Shown: piece by piece, positions 59,895-64,000 of the stretch
How the letters are laid out: every line of letters starts with the position of its first letter
Numbering within the stretch: the first letter of the stretch is position 1
Translations under genes and position numbers: made by a program
Assembly (NCBI GenBank): GCA_018267615.1
Contig: JAFDYD010000018.1
Coordinates: forward strand, 242,278-306,277
Length of the DNA: 64,000 bases
Direction of reading: 5' to 3'
From: Bacteroidota bacterium
GTDB taxonomy: Bacteria; Bacteroidota; Bacteroidia; Chitinophagales; Chitinophagaceae
Notes under the pieces: model-generated
What the model was told of the DNA's origin: nothing
What the model saw: the letters and a program-made list of their open reading frames with translations, nothing else
Databases searched by the model: none

Positions 59895-60024
59895 ACCGTG
59901 AAACGAGTATCCAGAGAAAACTAATACTCCTCTGATTTACCAACGGTCATTTATTTTATAACTACGATTCTTGCCTGGCGTTTTAACACAAATACAATAA
60001 GAAATTAATTAAACGAGCACAAAC

Positions 60025-61503
60025 ATGGGTAAGCCAACAGGGTTCATGGAATTCGGAAGGGAATTACCGGCAAAGCGTCCGGTACAGGAAAGAAAAAAGG
60101 ATTATAAAGAATTTGTTGCTTTATACTCACCAGAACAATTAAATCATCAGGCTGCAAGATGCATGAACTGCGGTGTTCCGTTTTGCCATCATGGTTGTCC
60201 GCTGGGAAATGTAATTCCTGAATTTAATGATGCAGTCTATCGCCAAGCGTGGCAGGATGCATACGATATACTCGCTTCAACAAATAATTTTCCTGAATTC
60301 ACAGGACGCATTTGTCCAGCCCCTTGTGAAACCAGTTGTGTGTTAGGTATCAATCAACCTGCTGTTACCATTGAGGAGATTGAAAAAAATATTATTGAAA
60401 TTGCTTTTGAAAAAGGTTTGATAAAAGCGCGCAAACCAAATATCAAAACAGGAAAGAAAATTGCGGTAGTGGGATCCGGACCCGCGGGACTTGCTGCAGC
60501 AGCGCAATTAAATTATGCCGGACACACTGTGACAGTTTTTGAAAGAGACGATGCACCCGGCGGTTTATTACGGTATGGCATACCCGATTTTAAATTAGAA
60601 AAATGGGTGATCGACAGAAGAATTAAATTGATGGAAGAAGAAGGAGTTATTTTTAAATGCAATTCTAATGTTGGTATTGATATTAAAATAAACGACTTGC
60701 TGAGAGAATTTCATGCAATCGTTCTTGCAGGTGGATCGACTATTCCGCGCGACTTGCCAATTCCCGGACGAGAATTGAAAGGCGTACACTTCGCGATGGA
60801 ATTTTTAAAACAGCAAAACAAAAGAGTAAGTAATAAAGAAGTAAATGGGAAAGATATTCTCGCCGGTAAAAAAAATGTAGTTGTTATCGGAGGCGGTGAT
60901 ACCGGAAGCGACTGTGTTGGGACTTCAAACCGTCATGGTGCGACATCTATTACACAATTCGAATTGTTACCAAAGCCTCCACAAGAAAGAACTGATTTTA
61001 TGCCATGGCCGACTTACCCAATGACATTGAAAGTTTCATCTTCACACGAAGAAGGTGTGGAAAGAGAATGGGCCATTGCAACAAAAGAATTTGTGGGCGA
61101 TGAAAATGGAAATTTGAAAGGACTAAAAATTGTTGGGCTGGAGTGGAAATTTACAGAAGATGGTCGACCTGCAAGATTTGTAGAAATACCAGGCAGCGAA
61201 AAAGAAATCCCCTGCGAATTGGCTTTATTGGCAATGGGTTTTGTACATCCGCAGCATGAAGGCGTGCTTAATGAATTAGAAATTGAGTTGGATGATCGCG
61301 GCAATGTAAAAGCGAGTGAAAAATCATACCAGACAAATATTGCAAAAATATTCACGGCTGGGGATATGCGCCGGGGACAATCGTTGGTTGTTTGGGCGAT
61401 CAGTGAAGGAAGGGAATGCGCAAGAAAAGTGGATGAATACCTTACGGGATCATCATTATTAGAAGTAAAAGATGATTCCCTGCTCGCAGCTTCTTATCAA
61501 TAA
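60025..61503 (+). CDS. gltD: Glutamate synthase small subunit
   Basis: FAD- and NADPH-binding partner of GltB, 492 residues. Iron-sulfur cysteines are in CMNCGVPFCHHGCPLGN (residues about 48-64) and CPAPCETSCVLGI near 98. The FAD motif is VVGSGPAGLAAAAQ near 148, and the NADPH motif is VVIGGGDTGSDCVG near 290. C-terminal GDMRRGQSLVVWAISEGREC is the second FAD motif. It lies 221 bp after gltB with a palindromic repeat between them; the pair would still form one functional unit. A strong terminator ends the block. Confidence 0.96.
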   Translation: MGKPTGFMEFGRELPAKRPVQERKKDYKEFVALYSPEQLNHQAARCMNCGVPFCHHGCPLGNVIPEFNDAVYRQAWQDAYDILASTNNFPEFTGRICPAPCETSCVLGINQPAVTIEEIEKNIIEIAFEKGLIKARKPNIKTGKKIAVVGSGPAGLAAAAQLNYAGHTVTVFERDDAPGGLLRYGIPDFKLEKWVIDRRIKLMEEEGVIFKCNSNVGIDIKINDLLREFHAIVLAGGSTIPRDLPIPGRELKGVHFAMEFLKQQNKRVSNKEVNGKDILAGKKNVVVIGGGDTGSDCVGTSNRHGATSITQFELLPKPPQERTDFMPWPTYPMTLKVSSSHEEGVEREWAIATKEFVGDENGNLKGLKIVGLEWKFTEDGRPARFVEIPGSEKEIPCELALLAMGFVHPQHEGVLNELEIELDDRGNVKASEKSYQTNIAKIFTAGDMRRGQSLVVWAISEGRECARKVDEYLTGSSLLEVKDDSLLAASYQ

Positions 61504-61526
61504 ATAAAATTTTATATCACATTAAA

Positions 61527-61560
61527 AAAAAGGAAAGCAGTAACGCTTTCCTTTTTGCTT
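61527..61560 (+). terminator. Terminator after gltD
   Basis: A stem of twelve pairs (AAAAAGGAAAGC at 61527-61538 with GCTTTCCTTTTT at 61545-61556) and a 6-nt loop, ending in T's, 24 bp after the gltD stop. It also serves the convergent minus-strand gene only weakly. Confidence 0.85.
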
Positions 61561-61679
61561 TACACAAAAAATCATTTTCATTTATTCAGTTTTGATGGCG
61601 ATAATCGGGTTGTTTGATCCATTTTATTTTCAACTTGTATTCCTTTATTTTTTTATCCGGGTTACAGATGCTGTTGCAG

Positions 61680-62042
61680 CTACCGATTAATGCCTTCAAC
61701 TGTTTTTATGGGACGCACTTCAATTCTTACCTTCAACTGATCTTCGTAAATAGGATTTGCCCTTGCGATATTCATGGCTTCTTCGAGGTCGTTCGCCAAA
61801 ACGATAAAGTATCCGGCAATGACTTCCTTGGATTCGTTGAATGGTCCGTCTTTCCAGGTTCCTTTTGTGTTTGAAATGATTTTTCCTTCTGGTTCCAGTG
61901 GCTGTGCTCCCTTCAGTTTCCCATCCTTGACAAGATTACCGATATAAGTTGCGGCTTTCTCAACGTGTTTTTGTTGCTGATCTGGCGATAATACATCCCA
62001 TGGATCGCCTTCTGTTCGAATCAAAAGAAGATATTCTTTCAT
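61680..62042 (-). CDS. YciI/DGPF-domain protein
   Basis: 120-residue small protein of the YCII-related (DGPF) group. The start is MKEYLLLIRTEGDPWDV, the name-giving motif appears as KDGPFNESKEVIAGYFIV near residue 65, and the C-terminal half continues VLANDLEEAMNIARANP with a terminal EVRPI strand. Proteins of this type are almost always partners of ECF42-type sigma factors, and such a sigma gene lies 82 bp upstream on the same strand. The biochemical role is unknown in most cases. A 10-bp palindrome (GAGAGCTCTC at 62090-62099) lies between the two genes. Confidence 0.88.
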   Translation of the reverse strand: MKEYLLLIRTEGDPWDVLSPDQQQKHVEKAATYIGNLVKDGKLKGAQPLEPEGKIISNTKGTWKDGPFNESKEVIAGYFIVLANDLEEAMNIARANPIYEDQLKVRIEVRPIKTVEGINR

Positions 62043-62124
62043 TCTTAAATTTTTAAATGATTGTTCAATATTTTACTTAAAGACATGGAGAGAGCTCTCA
62101 AAGGGACATGAATCAAAAAAAATA

Positions 62125-63396
62125 TTAAAACCTTTTAAGGCATGCAGACAGTTTTCTTTGCAGCAGATCTTTTTCGGCTTTCATAGGAGCTAAATTCATA
62201 GCCGATGTAAAACTGGTGGCAGCTTCCGCAAAGCGATCTAGCTCTAAGTATAATTCGGCTTTCGTGGCGTGAAACAGATAGTAAGATGTGAGCAACGGAT
62301 CATTTTGCATTGACAGCAATTCTTCCAACGCAATCAAAGGTCCTCTAACTTTCGACAACGCAACAGAACGATTTAGATGTACGATGGGTGAACGATCAAT
62401 CTGCAGCAAGCTGTCATACAAAAAAAGAATCGTTTTCCAATTAGTAGAATCAAAATCCCGCGCAGCGCAATGATGCGCAGAAATTACAGCGAGTATATGA
62501 TATGAAGATACACTTTCCGCCAAGGAATTTTTTTCTAAATAATAAGAAGCCTTTTCTATCAATGTGCGATTCCATTTGGAACGATCCTGCAAAGACATTG
62601 GGAAAATATTTCCTGCTTCATCCTGTCGTGCATAAAATCTCGACGCGTTGAAATGCATGAGAGATAAAAGCGCATAGACATCAGATTTATCTTCGATCGC
62701 CTGGTGGGTTGCCAGAATTTCGGTAAGTCGTATAGATTCTTCACAGAGTTCATAACGAATAAGATATTCACCTCCTGATGCGCTGTATCCTTCATTAAAT
62801 AAAAGATATATTGTTTGAAGAATTGTTTCTACCCTTTTTTGCAACTCGCCTCTTTCTGGTAGTTCAAACCGTATTCCCGCTTCTCTGATTTTCTGTCGCG
62901 CTCTTACGAGTCTTTTGTGAATACTTTCTTCATTTGAGAGAAATGCTCTCGCAATTTCAGAGACACTAAAACCACAAAGTGTTTTTAGTATGAATGCTAT
63001 TTGTGAATCAGCGGAAAGTGAAGGATGACAACAAATGAACATCATCCGCAATTGATCGTCTTTGATTTCTGCGTCGGAAAGAAAATCATCGTGCAAGAGT
63101 GCATCTGAATAATCAGTATGTTGAAGCGATGATGAATATTTTTTTTTGGATTTTTCTTTTTCGAGAATATTCAGTGCCTTATTCTTTGCCACCCGGTAAA
63201 GCCAACCTGAAGGATTGTCGGGTATCCCTTTATATGTCCATTGATTCATTGCTTCGCTCAAAGCGTCTTGAACTACGTCTTCCGCCAGTTCAATATTTTC
63301 AGATCCAAAAATGCGAGTCAGTACGGAGGTTAATTTTCCGGATTCTCTCCGAAAAAGATGATCGACGAGTTGATTTATCTGAAGATTGTCTGGCAA
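62125..63396 (-). CDS. ECF42-like RNA polymerase sigma factor with C-terminal helical extension
   Basis: 423-residue sigma factor. The N-terminal sigma-2 part includes AEDVVQDALSEAMNQW and GWLYRVAKNKALNIL (residues about 40-75), and the sigma-4 part contains CGFSVSEIARAFLSNEESIHKRLVRARQKI (given as CGFSVSEIARAFL and ESIHKRLVRARQ, about 140-170). The remaining 240 residues form an alpha-helical extension with tetratricopeptide-like pairs (AKAELYLELDRFAEAATSF near 390), which is the ECF42 architecture. No anti-sigma gene is nearby, as is usual for that group; control is thought to be built into the C-terminal region. The partner YciI gene follows. Confidence 0.88.
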   Translation of the reverse strand: MPDNLQINQLVDHLFRRESGKLTSVLTRIFGSENIELAEDVVQDALSEAMNQWTYKGIPDNPSGWLYRVAKNKALNILEKEKSKKKYSSSLQHTDYSDALLHDDFLSDAEIKDDQLRMMFICCHPSLSADSQIAFILKTLCGFSVSEIARAFLSNEESIHKRLVRARQKIREAGIRFELPERGELQKRVETILQTIYLLFNEGYSASGGEYLIRYELCEESIRLTEILATHQAIEDKSDVYALLSLMHFNASRFYARQDEAGNIFPMSLQDRSKWNRTLIEKASYYLEKNSLAESVSSYHILAVISAHHCAARDFDSTNWKTILFLYDSLLQIDRSPIVHLNRSVALSKVRGPLIALEELLSMQNDPLLTSYYLFHATKAELYLELDRFAEAATSFTSAMNLAPMKAEKDLLQRKLSACLKRF

Positions 63397-63550
63397 AATT
63401 GCTTGGAATATATATGCAAATTAAAGGGATTGCGTGTTTGCAGGATCGAAAAGAAATATTATTAACAAAAGAAGGATTGTGAGCGACTCATTGGACTGTT
63501 GCGAAATAGGGTATGGGTAGCCGTTAGAATGAATAGCAGCGTAGAAATAA

Positions 63551-63586
63551 AAAAGCCTCGTCTTGCAAAAAGCGAAACGAGGCTAA
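63551..63586 (-). terminator. Terminator of the rRNA operon
   Basis: An 8-bp stem (AGCCTCGT 63554-63561 with ACGAGGCT 63577-63584) and a 15-nt loop are followed on the minus strand by a run of T's, directly after the 5S rRNA gene. It ends the rRNA transcript. Confidence 0.85.
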
Positions 63587-63593
63587 ATGAATA

Positions 63594-63703
<110 letters not shown>

Positions 63704-63710
63704 GAATATG

Positions 63711-63780
63711 AACGCTGAACGCTAAGGCTGAAGGCCGAACGCCACAAGGCGTTTTGCGTTTTGCGTTACGCATAATGCGT
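63711..63780. repeat. GCGTT/AACGC repeat cluster in the 23S-5S spacer
   Basis: A patch of degenerate GAACGCT/AAGGCT words followed by inverted GGCGTT, TTGCGTT and a small palindrome ACGCA-TAA-TGCGT (68-80) occupies the spacer between the 23S and 5S genes. One hairpin is AACGCC/GGCGTT (63738-63753). Such words look like short dispersed repeats; no second copy is in this window. Confidence 0.5.
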
Positions 63781-63829
63781 AAATAATGTCATATTGGGAG
63801 GGTTGTAATACTGAGTTAAAAAAATTAAA

Positions 63830-64000
63830 GCATACGGGCAATTAGTACTACTCGGCTTTAGTGTTACCACTTTTACACCTGTAGCCTATCAACGTCATCG
63901 TCTTTGACGGCCCTTAAAAGTAAACTCATCTTGAGGAAGGTTTCACGCTTAGATGCTTTCAGCGTTTATCCTGTCCGTACATAGCTACTCTGCATTGCAC
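63830..64000 (-). rRNA. rrl: 23S ribosomal RNA, 3' end (partial)
   Basis: The last 171 bases of the window are the complement of the 3' end of 23S rRNA. The minus strand ends with GACGTTGATAGGCTACAGG, then TGTAAAAGTGGTAACACT and AAGCCGAGTAGTACTAATTG. The gene continues beyond the window, so only the end is seen. The 3' boundary near 63830 is estimated. Confidence 0.92.

Overview
The window looks like chromosomal DNA of a Bacteroidota bacterium, most likely of the Chitinophagia (Chitinophagaceae-like). The evidence is a C-terminal type IX secretion sorting domain on a secreted protease, promoters resembling TTTG-N19-TAnnTTTG, an AT-rich base composition, a short-form LeuA, and gene families typical of that phylum (BlaI with an M56 peptidase, BBP2-type porin, OmpH). 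Assignment below phylum is inference. No prophage, insertion sequence, CRISPR array or tRNA gene was found.

Layout. Positions 1-3772 hold a BlaI-type repressor, an M56 membrane peptidase ending in seven 29-residue repeats, and a secreted protein carrying seven copies of the same repeat. Next comes a large secreted M43 protease (3825-6938, minus). The threonine operon thrA-thrB-thrC runs on the minus strand (11868-7074) behind a Thr/Ile-rich leader peptide and is divergent from PEP carboxylase, which supplies its oxaloacetate-derived carbon. A nitrogen-uptake group follows (porin and two Amt transporters, minus). After a gene-free AT-rich stretch (19615-20591) there is a membrane-anchored transglutaminase-like protein. 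An envelope polysaccharide cluster then occupies 21651-31244 on the plus strand. On the minus strand lie ispD, a heptose-7-phosphate kinase, an amino-acid permease, an OmpH/Skp-like protein, rpoC without rpoB beside it, and two unrecognised genes.

From 42714 to 61503 the plus strand is a nearly continuous amino-acid block: leuA-leuC-(PEBP)-leuD-leuB, then a branched-chain leader peptide with a strong terminator, then ilvD-ilvB-(ABM monooxygenase-like)-ilvN-ilvC-ilvA, then gltB and gltD. Threonine from thrABC feeds IlvA, glutamate from GltBD serves the transaminations, and ammonium enters through the Amt proteins, so most of the window concerns nitrogen and aspartate/pyruvate-family amino-acid metabolism. 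The end of the window (minus strand) has a YciI protein with an ECF42-like sigma factor, then the 3' end of an rRNA operon (5S and partial 23S).

The most interesting signals are two ribosome-mediated attenuation leaders that are too short to be noticed as ordinary genes (thr at 12061-11963, ilv at 47907-47999), the paired seven-repeat sensor/secreted-protein module at 1-3772, rpoC standing apart from rpoB, and two small non-pathway genes embedded in the leu and ilv operons.
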